This document shows, piece after piece, positions 28,106 through 36,741 of a stretch of 64,000 nt of DNA. The stretch comes from Mariniflexile gromovii (GTDB lineage: Bacteria; Bacteroidota; Bacteroidia; Flavobacteriales; Flavobacteriaceae). The notes beneath the pieces were generated by a model that was given only the letters and a program-made list of their open reading frames with translations, was not told where the DNA came from and made no database searches. The stretch is from contig NZ_JAGJCB010000012.1 of the NCBI RefSeq assembly GCF_017814435.1, positions 62,001-126,000 of the forward strand. The letters are read 5' to 3'. The translations under genes were made by a program, and so were the position numbers. Position 1 is the stretch's first letter; every line of letters begins with the position of its first letter.

Positions 28106-28514
28106 AGAACATCACCACGGATTATTATTGTCTTGGAAAATTAGAGCTGGCTTTAGCAAAAATGTAGAGCCTGAACGCATGAAAGTATATGCCGATTGGT
28201 TTTTCAAAACCCATTTAATACCTCATTTTGAATTGGAAGAACAATACGTTTTTTCTATTTTGAAAGCAGATAATGACTTGGTTAAAAGTGCTTTATCAGA
28301 TCACAAACGTTTAAAAAAATTGTTTTTAGATGAAGATATAAAAAATGCTTTAAGTAAAATTGAAGAAGTTTTAGAACAACACATTCGGTATGAAGAACGT
28401 GTTCTGTTTCCGGAAATTCAAAAAATAGCGACCGAACCTCAACTGGAATTAATAGAAAAAATTCACCAAGAAGCTAATTTTATAGATAAGCTTGATGATG
28501 AATTCGGGAAATAG
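28056..28514 (+). CDS. Hemerythrin HHE-domain protein
   Basis: A 152-aa soluble protein. It has a conserved REHHHGLLLSWKIR start, HLIPHFELEEQYVF, a SDHKRLKKLF segment and HIRYEERVLFPEIQ, giving the five His and two carboxylate ligands expected for a di-iron hemerythrin site. The start lies 50 bp inside the upstream membrane-protein gene in another frame, so translation is coupled. Binding of O2 or NO, or delivery of iron, would fit the neighbourhood. Confidence 0.88.
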   Translation: MSQKPLKRHKALQPLSREHHHGLLLSWKIRAGFSKNVEPERMKVYADWFFKTHLIPHFELEEQYVFSILKADNDLVKSALSDHKRLKKLFLDEDIKNALSKIEEVLEQHIRYEERVLFPEIQKIATEPQLELIEKIHQEANFIDKLDDEFGK

Positions 28515-28524
28515 TCACTCTTCT

Positions 28525-29238
28525 TTAAGGGGTTACTTTTATAATGCTTTCAATAGTTTCTTTATTATCAACGCCCAAACCTTCTTGTTGATGAACTAAT
28601 TCGCCTTGTGCATTAAATACTGAAATGATGTTGGAATGGGAAAAATCAATAGGTGAAATTTCTTTGTATTTTACTGATAACACATTCGCAAATTCACGAA
28701 CACCGCTTACCGAACCTTGTAAAAAGGTCCATTGGTCACCATCCATAGCATTTTCTTTAGCGAAAGCTTTTAGTTTCTCTGGTGTATCGGTTTCTGGGTC
28801 GATGCTAACCATAACAAATTGAATGTTTTTTACTTTTTCAGCAGGAATTTGAGCTTCAATATTTCGCATATCGGCCACTAAACGCGGGCATGCTGCTTTG
28901 CATGATGTGTAAATCATGACCATGACCAAAGTTTTTCCTTTTAACTCTTTAAGCTGAATGGTTTTGCCTTCTTCCATATTCCAATGAGATGTTAAATTGA
29001 AGACGGATTCTTCTGAAATAGCATCGTCATTAACCAATTTAGAGCTTGTTTCAACAGCTTTTAAATCCATATGGCAAATAGGACAACTCCCTGCCTCGTT
29101 ATAAGTTTTGTTACCTTCACATTCCATAGGACACTGATAAACTTCAACAGTTCCATCGTTTGATTTTTTATCAGTTTTACAACTTTGAAATGCTAAAACG
29201 GTTATGAATGCGAATACAATATATTTCAAATGTTGCAT
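28525..29238 (-). CDS. SCO1/SenC-family copper protein with heavy-metal-binding domain
   Basis: A 237-aa lipoprotein (lipobox FQSCK). An N-terminal metal-binding module (CPMECEGNKTY, GSCPICHMDL) resembles the heavy-metal-binding domain of copper resistance proteins. The thioredoxin-like SCO domain (about 85-237) has the copper motif CKAAC and the distal His in IDFSHSNII. SCO proteins deliver copper or reduce thiols in cuproenzyme assembly. As the third gene of nirK-SUMF-sco (4-bp gap) it probably serves NirK copper loading. Confidence 0.92.
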   Translation of the reverse strand: MQHLKYIVFAFITVLAFQSCKTDKKSNDGTVEVYQCPMECEGNKTYNEAGSCPICHMDLKAVETSSKLVNDDAISEESVFNLTSHWNMEEGKTIQLKELKGKTLVMVMIYTSCKAACPRLVADMRNIEAQIPAEKVKNIQFVMVSIDPETDTPEKLKAFAKENAMDGDQWTFLQGSVSGVREFANVLSVKYKEISPIDFSHSNIISVFNAQGELVHQQEGLGVDNKETIESIIKVTP

Positions 29239-29242
29239 GGTT

Positions 29243-30019
29243 TTATTTTAAATTAATGTCTTTGGCACAGCGAAACCCTAAGTTTTTCATTGAGTATTTT
29301 GCTTTAAGGCTACCTCGAATGGCGTATCGCATAAAAGCGGCATAATTCATTAAATCGGTAGCATTTACGGCGGCACTTCCACAGAATAAATTACTGTCTT
29401 TGTCTACATCTTTTCTAGATTCGCCAGTAATTAAAACAGAATTAAAATCTAAAGTCCATTCCCAAACCAAGCCGTGCAAATCGTGAACGCCCCAAGCATT
29501 TTTTGGATGTTCTCCAATAGTATTTTCATTAGATCTAGGAGCCTCATACCAAGCCAAAATTTGTTTGTTATATGATGATTTTTTACGTGCATCTTTCGTG
29601 GTTTCATCTGCCATTGCAACATATTCCCACTCATCAACCGTTGGTAAACGTTTGCCTTGGCATTCGCAATAATCTTTAGCGGCAAACCAAGAAATATAGG
29701 TAACAGGACTGTTTGGTTTTTCAGAAGCTTTAAGTTCTAAATCATTTTTCCAATTAGATAAATAACTGGTATCTGCAAATAATTTTATGACTTTTGATTT
29801 TTGCCATTTTGGATGTTTTTTTACAAAATTTTCATACTCAGCATTTGTTATAGGATATATATCTATTTCAAAATCTTTTACTTCAACCACGGTTGAATCG
29901 CGCCCATAAAGTGGTATATAACGACTCCCTTTTATGAAAACCATACCTGCAGACTGGGCAAAAAGGAATGTCTGAAACACTAACAAGGTGATGAATAGTC
30001 TGAAGGCTTTGGTTTTCAT
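29243..30019 (-). CDS. SUMF1/FGE-fold protein lacking the catalytic cysteines
   Basis: A 258-aa exported protein (signal peptide ending near LFAQS). The formylglycine-generating-enzyme fold is clear: GMVFIKGS, YPITNAEYENFVK, PVTYISWFAAKDYCECQGKRLPT-like text, VWEWTLDF and NLGFRCA. The two active-site cysteines that precede RYR in true FGE are replaced here (NYAAFMRYAIRGS), so sulfatase activation is unlikely. It lies between nirK (12-bp gap) and sco (4-bp gap). A structural or maturation role for the nitrite reductase is an inference from context. Confidence 0.85.
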   Translation of the reverse strand: MKTKAFRLFITLLVFQTFLFAQSAGMVFIKGSRYIPLYGRDSTVVEVKDFEIDIYPITNAEYENFVKKHPKWQKSKVIKLFADTSYLSNWKNDLELKASEKPNSPVTYISWFAAKDYCECQGKRLPTVDEWEYVAMADETTKDARKKSSYNKQILAWYEAPRSNENTIGEHPKNAWGVHDLHGLVWEWTLDFNSVLITGESRKDVDKDSNLFCGSAAVNATDLMNYAAFMRYAIRGSLKAKYSMKNLGFRCAKDINLK

Positions 30020-30031
30020 TTTTACTCTTAA

Positions 30032-31480
30032 TTATTTTCTGTTTTTCACTTTCTCAACCATAGCTTTGGTAACCACTTTTTTAGAGTTACCCCAACTGTT
30101 GTACACGTAAGTCAATACATTTGCAATTTCATCTGGAGACAGCATTTGACGTGTCATGACACTATTGTATTTTTGACCATTCACAGTAATTTCCCCTGTT
30201 AAACCATGTAGAACAACACCAATAGCTCTATCCACATCGGCATTTAAATAATCTGATTTTGCTAGAGGTGGAAATGCATTAGGCACGCCCTGTCCTTCGG
30301 CTTGGTGACAAGCAAAACAGGTTTGCATGTAGGCTTGTTTACCAAATTCGATTTGTTCTTCAAACGATTTTGCAGGAACTTCTGAAGCTACAATTTCACC
30401 CGTTGTTGGCATCGATTGGATACCCGGGCCTTCAGGTAAATAAATATCATCACGTAGTTCTCCTGAATATATTTTTTTGTCTTTTTGACCTTCTACTTTT
30501 AGCATCCCTAAAGCGCCTTTATTGAAAGCTCTAAAAATAGAGTGGTCTACTAAAATAAATGTTCCGGGTACATCTACTTTAAATTCTATCATGGCAGCAC
30601 CACCAGCAGGAATCAGAGTGGTTTGCACGTTTTTATTGATTAAATCGCCACCTTCTATATGAACTTTATCAAAAATCTCACCAATTACATGGAAAGACGA
30701 TACCAATCCTGGGCCACCATTACCAACAAACAATCTTACGGTTTCTCCAACTTTAGCAGTTATGGCATTATCGCCTGTTAACGACCCTACTTTTCCGTTA
30801 AACACTACATAATCAGCCTTTTCATCCACTGCTTTTTGCATATCAAAAGGTTGTAAACCACGTTCTCCATTAGCGCCTTTTGTATAAAAGTCGCCTTGCA
30901 TGATGTAATATTCTTTATCAACTATAGGCAACCCACCTTCAGGCTCCACTAAAATGAGTCCGTACATTCCATTGGCAATGTGCATTCCTACGGGAGCTGT
31001 GGCACAATGGTACACGTACAAACCAGGGTTTAAAGTTTTAAACGAAAATGTTTTTTCGTGTCCGGGTGCTACAAAAGATGATTCGGCTCCACCACCAGGG
31101 CCTGTTACAGCATGCAAATCAATGTTATGCGGAAGTTTGTTGTTTGGATGGTTTTGTAAATGAAATTCAACCTCATCACCCACTCGCGTTCTTATAAAAC
31201 TACCGGGTACTGTGCCTCCAAAAGTCCAGTATACGTATTTAACACCATCGGTCATTTCGCCTTCTTTTTCAAGAATTTCCATTTTCACAATCAATTTTTT
31301 GGCTTTTCGTTTTCCTACAGGTGTTGGCACATGAGGTGGCGATGTCAATTCTGCGATCATTTCCCTGTTTACGGGAATATCGGCTGCGTTATCGTAAACA
31401 GTTTCTTTATTATCGAAACATGATGTTAAGAATAGCATACTAGCTATTGAAAATACAAATAATAAATGGGAATGTTTCAT
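30032..31480 (-). CDS. nirK: Copper nitrite reductase NirK fused to cytochrome c
   Basis: Periplasmic enzyme reducing nitrite to NO. It is a 482-aa lipoprotein (LFLTSCFD). Two cupredoxin domains occupy about 40-355. Type 1 and 2 copper ligands are visible in [35 protein letters not shown] and, for domain 2, [12 protein letters not shown] and [12 protein letters not shown]-terminal cytochrome c domain (about 385-470) has heme motif CFACH and the axial Met in VMTRQMLSP. The fused cytochrome probably feeds electrons directly to the type 1 copper. It is the first gene of nirK-SUMF-sco. No NO or N2O reductase gene is in the window. Confidence 0.95.
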   Translation of the reverse strand: MKHSHLLFVFSIASMLFLTSCFDNKETVYDNAADIPVNREMIAELTSPPHVPTPVGKRKAKKLIVKMEILEKEGEMTDGVKYVYWTFGGTVPGSFIRTRVGDEVEFHLQNHPNNKLPHNIDLHAVTGPGGGAESSFVAPGHEKTFSFKTLNPGLYVYHCATAPVGMHIANGMYGLILVEPEGGLPIVDKEYYIMQGDFYTKGANGERGLQPFDMQKAVDEKADYVVFNGKVGSLTGDNAITAKVGETVRLFVGNGGPGLVSSFHVIGEIFDKVHIEGGDLINKNVQTTLIPAGGAAMIEFKVDVPGTFILVDHSIFRAFNKGALGMLKVEGQKDKKIYSGELRDDIYLPEGPGIQSMPTTGEIVASEVPAKSFEEQIEFGKQAYMQTCFACHQAEGQGVPNAFPPLAKSDYLNADVDRAIGVVLHGLTGEITVNGQKYNSVMTRQMLSPDEIANVLTYVYNSWGNSKKVVTKAMVEKVKNRK

Positions 31481-31511
31481 TTCTAAAAATCTTATAGTTA
31501 GTTTTTTAAAA

Positions 31512-31527
31512 AAGATAAAACTATCTT
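31512..31527. promoter_or_regulatory. Rrf2-type operator in the nirK promoter
   Basis: AAGATAAAACTATCTT has perfect 6-bp arms and a 4-bp spacer, 32 bp before the nirK ATG. The core GATAAAACTATC differs from the ric operator core by one base. On the minus strand it contains TAGTTTTA, a weak -7 box. A -33-like TTTG lies at 31539-31542, but that spacing (15 nt) is short. Confidence 0.6.
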
Positions 31528-31568
31528 CTTTATGGAATCAAAATTAACAAATAAGAAATGTGTGAAAT

Positions 31569-31582
31569 ATGACAAAAGTCAT
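31569..31582. promoter_or_regulatory. CRP/FNR-like palindrome upstream of nirK
   Basis: ATGAC-AAAA-GTCAT is a perfect 5-bp inverted repeat with a 4-bp spacer, about 90-100 bp before nirK. The TGAC-N4-GTCA shape resembles binding sites of CRP/FNR-family regulators such as DNR/NNR. No such regulator gene is in the window. Confidence 0.4.
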
Positions 31583-31640
31583 GAAATGAAAAGAATCTCT
31601 GTTGTTTACAGACTTAAAATGAATAAAAAAATCAGCAGAT

Positions 31641-32171
31641 TTAAAAATAAAACCTCACAAAAGGTGCCCAAGCATCGGCATAAATGCTTTTGTTTTTATC
31701 ATACAAAAGGTCGTACCTTATGCCAATAGTAACATTACCGTTCCTATAACCGGCACCTATAAATAAGGCGGGCGACCAATAAGTGTCGTTTTCTAAATTT
31801 AGATAACTGTCATATTTTCTATTAACATGAAGTTCTTCAAATTCGGCTGAAAGTTGTATTTCATTAATAGGGCTGAATAATCCAATAAGACTACCTCCTA
31901 AAATTGTCGATTTGTAAAAGTCTTTTTGTTTGTTGTAAGTACCATTTAAACCAAAGCCCAAAGCCACTTGGTTGTTAAATTCGTATATGGCGCTTGGTGC
32001 TAAGGTGCCGCTAAAAAACCCATCGCCAAAACTTAAACCAATGCCACCGCCAAAACGTACTGAATTCCAGAAATTATTGTTGCTTTCTTGCGCGTTCAAA
32101 GTACCTACAGAACTAAGAATTATGAAAAAAAACAGTGCATAAATTTTAATGATTAAATAAAATCTATTCAT
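31641..32171 (-). CDS. Outer-membrane beta-barrel protein, unknown function
   Basis: A 176-aa protein with a signal peptide (cleavage near LNAQ) followed by alternating amphipathic strands and a C-terminal aromatic strand (PFVRFYF), typical of small outer-membrane barrels. Homologues beside sucA are sometimes labelled alpha-ketoglutarate decarboxylase, but nothing enzymatic is visible here. It is divergent from sucA and separated from the nirK promoter region by about 60 bp. Confidence 0.8.
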   Translation of the reverse strand: MNRFYLIIKIYALFFFIILSSVGTLNAQESNNNFWNSVRFGGGIGLSFGDGFFSGTLAPSAIYEFNNQVALGFGLNGTYNKQKDFYKSTILGGSLIGLFSPINEIQLSAEFEELHVNRKYDSYLNLENDTYWSPALFIGAGYRNGNVTIGIRYDLLYDKNKSIYADAWAPFVRFYF

Positions 32172-32280
32172 ATAATTGGAAATCTTTAAAAAATTAACAC
32201 AAAAATTTAATTTATTAATATTACGTTCGTTATTGAATTATAAATATAACAAAAGAAACATCTAATTTTAGTAAAAGTTG

Positions 32281-32288
32281 TATTTTTG
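32281..32288 (+). promoter_or_regulatory. -7 element for sucA-sucB
   Basis: TATTTTTG followed by CTGG matches TAnnTTTG and lies 38 bp before the sucA ATG, giving a short leader. No convincing -33 TTTG is seen. Confidence 0.4.
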
Positions 32289-32326
32289 CTGGAAATTTGA
32301 TTTAAATAAGTGTATTACAAAATATA

Positions 32327-35068
32327 ATGGATAAATTTTCCTTTTTAAACGCAGCACATACTTCGTATTTTGCCGATTTATATGACCAGTATTTACATAG
32401 TCCAGATTCTGTAGAACCAAGTTGGAGAGCTTTTTTTCAAGGCTACGATTTTGGTAGCGAAGAAAGCGGATTACAACCTGACGTTATTGAAGTTGCATCA
32501 ACACAAATGCCAGAATCATTACAAAAAGAGTTTCAAGTAGTGAAACTTATTGATGGCTATAGAATGCGTGGGCATTTGTTTACAAAAACAAATCCTGTTC
32601 GAGAACGCAGAACCTATGAGCCAACTTTGGCTATTGAAAATTTCGGACTTAGCTCAAACGATTTAGATACTGTTTTTAATGCAGGCGAAGTTTTAGGCAT
32701 TGGACCTCAAACGCTGCGAGAAATTTTAGTTCACTTAAATAAAATTTATTGCAGCTCTATTGGGGTTGAATATATGTATTTGCGCAACCCAGAAGTTATT
32801 GGTTGGTGGCAAAGTCAATTAAACGTTAATGATAACCAGCCTAATTTTGATAAGGAAACCAAAAAATATATCCTTTCTAAATTAAATCAAGCCGTTACTT
32901 TTGAGAATTTTTTACAAACCAAATATGTTGGACAAAAACGATTTTCATTAGAAGGAGGCGAATCACTTATCCCAGCGCTTAGCAATACCTTATACATTTC
33001 TAGTGAAAAATATGGTGTAAAAGAGTGTGTATTAGGAATGGCTCACCGTGGTCGTTTAAGCACTTTGGTTAATATATTTAGAAAACCAGTTCACGAACTT
33101 TTTAGTGAATTTGATGGTAAAGATTTTGAAGAATTGGATTTTGATGGTGATGTGAAATACCACTTAGGTTTAACTTTAGATAAAACCTACCAAAACGGGA
33201 AAACCATCAAGATGAACTTAGTGCCAAACCCTTCACATTTAGAAACGGTTGCTTCTGTTGCAGAAGGTATTACACGTGCTAAAATTGATACCGACTATAA
33301 TGGCGATGACTCTAAAATTTTACCAATCATCATACATGGAGATGCTGCTATTGCAGGTCAAGGTATTGTGTATGAGGTAGCACAAATGAGCCAACTTAAC
33401 GGTTACAAAACCGGAGGTACGCTTCATATTGTGGTTAATAACCAAATAGGGTTTACAACCAACTATTTAGATGCTCGTTCCAGTACTTATTGTACCGATG
33501 TTGCTAAAGTAACATTGTCTCCAGTATTGCACGTAAACGCTGATGATGCCGAGGCAGTTGTTCATGCTGTTGAATTGGCTTTAGCCTATAGAATGCGTTA
33601 TAAAAAAGATGTTTATATCGATTTATTAGGTTATAGAAAATACGGGCATAATGAAGGTGATGAACCTCGTTTTACCCAACCAAAGCTATACAAACAAATA
33701 GCGAAGCACGATAATCCTTATAAAATATATTCAGACAAATTAATTGCTGAAAAAACAATAGATCAAGCTTACGCCGACGGTATTACCGAGGAATTTAAAA
33801 ATGTTTTAGAAACAGCATACGAAAAATCCAAAGACGAAAAATCCTCTAAAGTTAGAGAATTTATGATAGAGCGTTGGAACGGTTTCAGTCGTAAAGGACT
33901 TGAAGATATGCTTCAAAGTGAAAACACGAAGTACCCAAAAAGTAATTTAGAAGGTATTGCCAAAGTGGTTTCTACAGTTCCAGAAGGTGTTAAATTTGTG
34001 CGTAAAGCAGAAAGAATTTTGGAAGGCAGAGCTTCCATGGTTTTTGAAACCGATACTTTAGATTGGGGTATGGCAGAAACTTTAGCTTACGGAAGTTTAC
34101 TAGAAGAAGGTTTCAACATTCGTATATCTGGGCAAGATGTAGAACGTGGTACCTTTAGCCACCGTCATGCTATTTTACGCGATGAAATTTCAGAAGATCG
34201 TATTAATTTATTAAACATAAACCCAAATAATAAGGGCAAAATGGATATTTTCAACTCCTTTTTATCTGAATATGGGGTACTTGGTTTTGATTATGGTTAT
34301 GCTATGGCAAACCCAAATACATTAACCATTTGGGAAGCACAGTTTGGTGATTTTAGTAATGGGGCACAAATTATTTTTGACCAGTATTTATCGGCTGCTG
34401 AAGATAAATGGAAAGCTCAAAATGGTATCGTGGTATTGTTGCCTCATGGGTATGAAGGACAAGGTTCAGAGCATTCATCTGCAAGAATGGAACGTTATTT
34501 ACAATTATGCTCAGATGATAATATGATTGTTGCCGATTGTACCACGCCTGCAAACTTTTTCCACTTATTACGTCGCCAAATGAAACGCGATTTTAGAAAA
34601 CCTTTAATTGTTTTCACTCCAAAAAGTTTATTACGTCATCCAAAAGCAGTATCCTCTTTAAACGAATTAGCAACAGGCGAATTCCAAGAAGTAATTGACG
34701 ATACTTTAAATCCGGAAAAAGTAACTAAATTAGTGTTCTGTACAGGTAAATTCTATTATGATTTATTGGCGCAACGCGAAAAATTAGAAAATAGCAGTGT
34801 TGCTCTGGTTAGAATTGAGCAATTGTTCCCACTTCATGAAGAAAAAATTAAGCAAATAATAGCTAAGTACCCAAATGTGAAAAATTATGTTTGGGCTCAA
34901 GAAGAACCTAAAAACATGGGGGCTTGGAGCCATGTAGTACAACGATTGGATTTTGTTAAATTAGAAGTGAATTCAAGACCATACAGTTCCGTACCAGCAC
35001 CAGGTTCTAGCACCAGGGACAAGAAAAGACAACAAAGAGTTATTGACCAAGTATTTGATATCGTATAA
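32327..35068 (+). CDS. sucA: 2-oxoglutarate dehydrogenase E1 component
   Basis: Thiamine-diphosphate enzyme of the TCA cycle that decarboxylates 2-oxoglutarate and transfers succinyl to the E2 lipoyl group. At 913 aa it has the family length. The N-terminal binding segment (SFLNAAHTSYFADLYDQYL), AHRGRL, the ThDP/Mg motif GDAAIAGQGIVYE through NNQIGFTT, GHNEGDEPRFTQP and HGYEGQGSEHSSAR are all present. sucB follows after 46 bp. Confidence 0.97.
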   Translation: MDKFSFLNAAHTSYFADLYDQYLHSPDSVEPSWRAFFQGYDFGSEESGLQPDVIEVASTQMPESLQKEFQVVKLIDGYRMRGHLFTKTNPVRERRTYEPTLAIENFGLSSNDLDTVFNAGEVLGIGPQTLREILVHLNKIYCSSIGVEYMYLRNPEVIGWWQSQLNVNDNQPNFDKETKKYILSKLNQAVTFENFLQTKYVGQKRFSLEGGESLIPALSNTLYISSEKYGVKECVLGMAHRGRLSTLVNIFRKPVHELFSEFDGKDFEELDFDGDVKYHLGLTLDKTYQNGKTIKMNLVPNPSHLETVASVAEGITRAKIDTDYNGDDSKILPIIIHGDAAIAGQGIVYEVAQMSQLNGYKTGGTLHIVVNNQIGFTTNYLDARSSTYCTDVAKVTLSPVLHVNADDAEAVVHAVELALAYRMRYKKDVYIDLLGYRKYGHNEGDEPRFTQPKLYKQIAKHDNPYKIYSDKLIAEKTIDQAYADGITEEFKNVLETAYEKSKDEKSSKVREFMIERWNGFSRKGLEDMLQSENTKYPKSNLEGIAKVVSTVPEGVKFVRKAERILEGRASMVFETDTLDWGMAETLAYGSLLEEGFNIRISGQDVERGTFSHRHAILRDEISEDRINLLNINPNNKGKMDIFNSFLSEYGVLGFDYGYAMANPNTLTIWEAQFGDFSNGAQIIFDQYLSAAEDKWKAQNGIVVLLPHGYEGQGSEHSSARMERYLQLCSDDNMIVADCTTPANFFHLLRRQMKRDFRKPLIVFTPKSLLRHPKAVSSLNELATGEFQEVIDDTLNPEKVTKLVFCTGKFYYDLLAQREKLENSSVALVRIEQLFPLHEEKIKQIIAKYPNVKNYVWAQEEPKNMGAWSHVVQRLDFVKLEVNSRPYSSVPAPGSSTRDKKRQQRVIDQVFDIV

Positions 35069-35114
35069 CATATAAGTTGAGTTGAAAAACTCGTAAAAAC
35101 ATAAAAACAAAACA

Positions 35115-36329
35115 ATGATTTTAGAAATGAAAGTGCCTTCACCAGGCGAGTCTATAAAAGAGGTTGAAATAGCAACTTGGTTAGTTCAAGATGGCGATTA
35201 TGTTGAAAAAGATCAAGCTATTGCAGAAGTTGATAGTGATAAAGCAACCTTAGAACTTCCAGCGGAAGCAAGTGGAATTATCACGCTTAAAGCTGAAGAA
35301 GGTGATGCGGTAGCAGTAGGCGCAGTGGTATGTTTAATTGACACCAGTGCAGCAAAACCTGAAGGAGCAGCTGAAGCACCAAAAGCAGAAAAGAAAGAAG
35401 AAGCACCAAAAGCTGAAGCACCAAAACCAGCTGTAGCAGAAACTAAAACCTATGCTACAGGAACAGCAAGTCCTGCTGCTAAAAAGATTTTGGCTGAAAA
35501 AGGTATGGAGGCTTCGTCAATTTCTGGAACAGGAAAAGATGGACGTGTAACTAAAGAAGATGCTGTAAGTGCGGTGCCTTCTATGGGAACCCCAACTGGT
35601 GGAAATCGTGGTAGCTCAACTACTAAATTGTCTATGCTACGTCGTAAAGTGGCAGAGCGTTTGGTGGAAGTTAAAAACACAACAGCTATGTTAACTACTT
35701 TTAACGAAGTAGATATGTCGCCAATTTTCGCTTTGCGCGATGAACATAAAGAGTCTTTTAAATCGAAACATAATGTAGGTTTAGGCTTCATGAGTTTCTT
35801 TACACTTGCAGTTGTTAGAGCATTAAAAATGTATCCTGCCGTAAATTCCATGATGGATGGTAGAGAAATGATTTCATATGATTTCTGCGATATAAGTATT
35901 GCTGTTTCAGGACCAAAGGGTTTAATGGTTCCTGTAATTAGAAATGCTGAAAACCTTAGCTTTAGAGGTGTTGAATCTGAAGTAAAACGTTTAGCGCTTC
36001 GTGCAAGAGATGGTCAAATTACGGTTGATGAAATGACAGGAGGTACATTCACCATTACCAATGGAGGTGTATTTGGCAGTATGTTATCTACCCCAATTAT
36101 CAACCCACCTCAAAGTGGTATTTTAGGGATGCATAATATTGTTGAAAGACCAGTAGCCATTAATGGCAAGGTTGAAATTCGCCCTATAATGTATGTGGCA
36201 CTTTCATATGATCACAGAATTATTGATGGTAAAGAAAGTGTTGGGTTTTTAGTAGCTGTAAAAGAAGCTTTAGAAAACCCTACCGAGTTATTAATGAATA
36301 ACGATGTTAGAAAAGCTTTAGAGCTTTAA
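35115..36329 (+). CDS. sucB: Dihydrolipoyllysine succinyltransferase (2-oxoglutarate dehydrogenase E2)
   Basis: A 404-aa core subunit of the complex. The lipoyl domain (1-75) carries the modified Lys43 in [13 protein letters not shown]. An Ala/Pro/Lys/Glu linker (about 78-110) leads to the E1/E3-binding domain (about 115-150, [20 protein letters not shown]). The catalytic domain (about 170-404) ends with [16 protein letters not shown], including the active-site His and Asp. An intrinsic terminator follows. Confidence 0.96.
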   Translation: MILEMKVPSPGESIKEVEIATWLVQDGDYVEKDQAIAEVDSDKATLELPAEASGIITLKAEEGDAVAVGAVVCLIDTSAAKPEGAAEAPKAEKKEEAPKAEAPKPAVAETKTYATGTASPAAKKILAEKGMEASSISGTGKDGRVTKEDAVSAVPSMGTPTGGNRGSSTTKLSMLRRKVAERLVEVKNTTAMLTTFNEVDMSPIFALRDEHKESFKSKHNVGLGFMSFFTLAVVRALKMYPAVNSMMDGREMISYDFCDISIAVSGPKGLMVPVIRNAENLSFRGVESEVKRLALRARDGQITVDEMTGGTFTITNGGVFGSMLSTPIINPPQSGILGMHNIVERPVAINGKVEIRPIMYVALSYDHRIIDGKESVGFLVAVKEALENPTELLMNNDVRKALEL

Positions 36330-36350
36330 TAGCAAGAAGTTTATCTATAA

Positions 36351-36387
36351 AAAAAGGGCTAACATAGTTTGTATGTTAGCCCTTTTT
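36351..36387. terminator. Bidirectional terminator after sucB
   Basis: GGGCTAACATA, loop GTTTG and TATGTTAGCCC form a perfect 11-bp stem, flanked by A7 on the left and T5 on the right. It can end sucAB from the left and a short minus-strand transcript (33-residue ORF at 36400-36501) from the right. Confidence 0.85.
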
Positions 36388-36399
36388 CCATTTAAAAAG

Positions 36400-36501
36400 T
36401 TAGGTTAAGCAATAGATGATGTTTATTCCAATTACAATTATAACTAATGTAATTAATCCAATCATAAAATATTTATCCAGATAACTATTATCTTTTTCCA
36501 T
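36400..36501 (-). CDS. Putative 33-residue single-pass membrane peptide
   Basis: Too short for routine gene calling. ATG at 36501, stop at 36400. Translation begins MEKDNSYLDKYF, continues with one hydrophobic helix (about residues 13-30) and ends IIYCLT. The leader AAATAAACT before ATG is the A-rich type used in this genome. It lies between a tandem promoter module and a bidirectional terminator, so a transcript covering it is plausible. Function unknown. Confidence 0.45.
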   Translation of the reverse strand: MEKDNSYLDKYFMIGLITLVIIVIGINIIYCLT

Positions 36502-36540
36502 AGTTTATTTTTTTTTTTTTGGATTCTCAACACATTTAAT

Positions 36541-36572
36541 AGAGCATCTGCACTATAAATTGCAGATGCTCT
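36541..36572. other. Strong hairpin in leader of the 33-residue ORF
   Basis: AGAGCATCTGCA and TGCAGATGCTCT form a perfect 12-bp stem with an 8-nt loop. It lacks a U-tract on either strand. It lies downstream of the second promoter module on the minus strand, so it could be an mRNA-leader structure or part of a small RNA. Confidence 0.6.
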
Positions 36573-36598
36573 GTATTATATATAACCTTCAATTATTG

Positions 36599-36660
36599 AT
36601 TAATAGCATGGTAAAGATAAGTTATAAGGAAATTAAAAAAAATACGCACTTATACGTATA
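36599..36660 (-). repeat. Tandem promoter-like module, distal copy
   Basis: Direct repeat of the module at 36742-36803. On the minus strand it reads ATACG-N8-CGTAT palindrome (36642-36659), a T8 run, a total of 22 nt, the -7-like TATCTTTA (36612-36619), then TGCTATTAAT. The same spacing is kept in both copies. It leads into the hairpin at 36541-36572 and the 33-residue ORF. Confidence 0.7.
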
Positions 36661-36688
36661 TTTAGTTTAGCTATGGTTATAAAATTCA

Positions 36689-36719
36689 GAAGGCTTCAAA
36701 CATTACATCTGAAGCCTTC
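36689..36719. other. Strong hairpin between the two promoter modules
   Basis: GAAGGCTTCA and TGAAGCCTTC form a perfect 10-bp stem with an 11-nt loop. On the minus strand it begins about 30 nt after the expected start of transcription from the proximal module. It is followed by only a weak T-run (TGAATTTTAT), so it may end a short RNA or structure a leader. Confidence 0.6.
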
Positions 36720-36741
36720 CTATAATTCTCCCTAAGAACTA

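Noticed and set aside
31532-31729. 65-aa plus-strand ORF over the nirK promoter.
   Set aside because: Lys-rich random composition; it covers two palindromes and runs antisense into the barrel gene.
31641-32171. Label alpha-ketoglutarate decarboxylase for the gene divergent from sucA.
   Set aside because: The protein is a 176-aa exported barrel with no thiamine or catalytic motif. The label probably arises from neighbourhood.
36689-36719. Calling the hairpin between the tandem modules an intrinsic terminator.
   Set aside because: The stem is good but the following T-run is weak on both strands, so I list it only as a hairpin.
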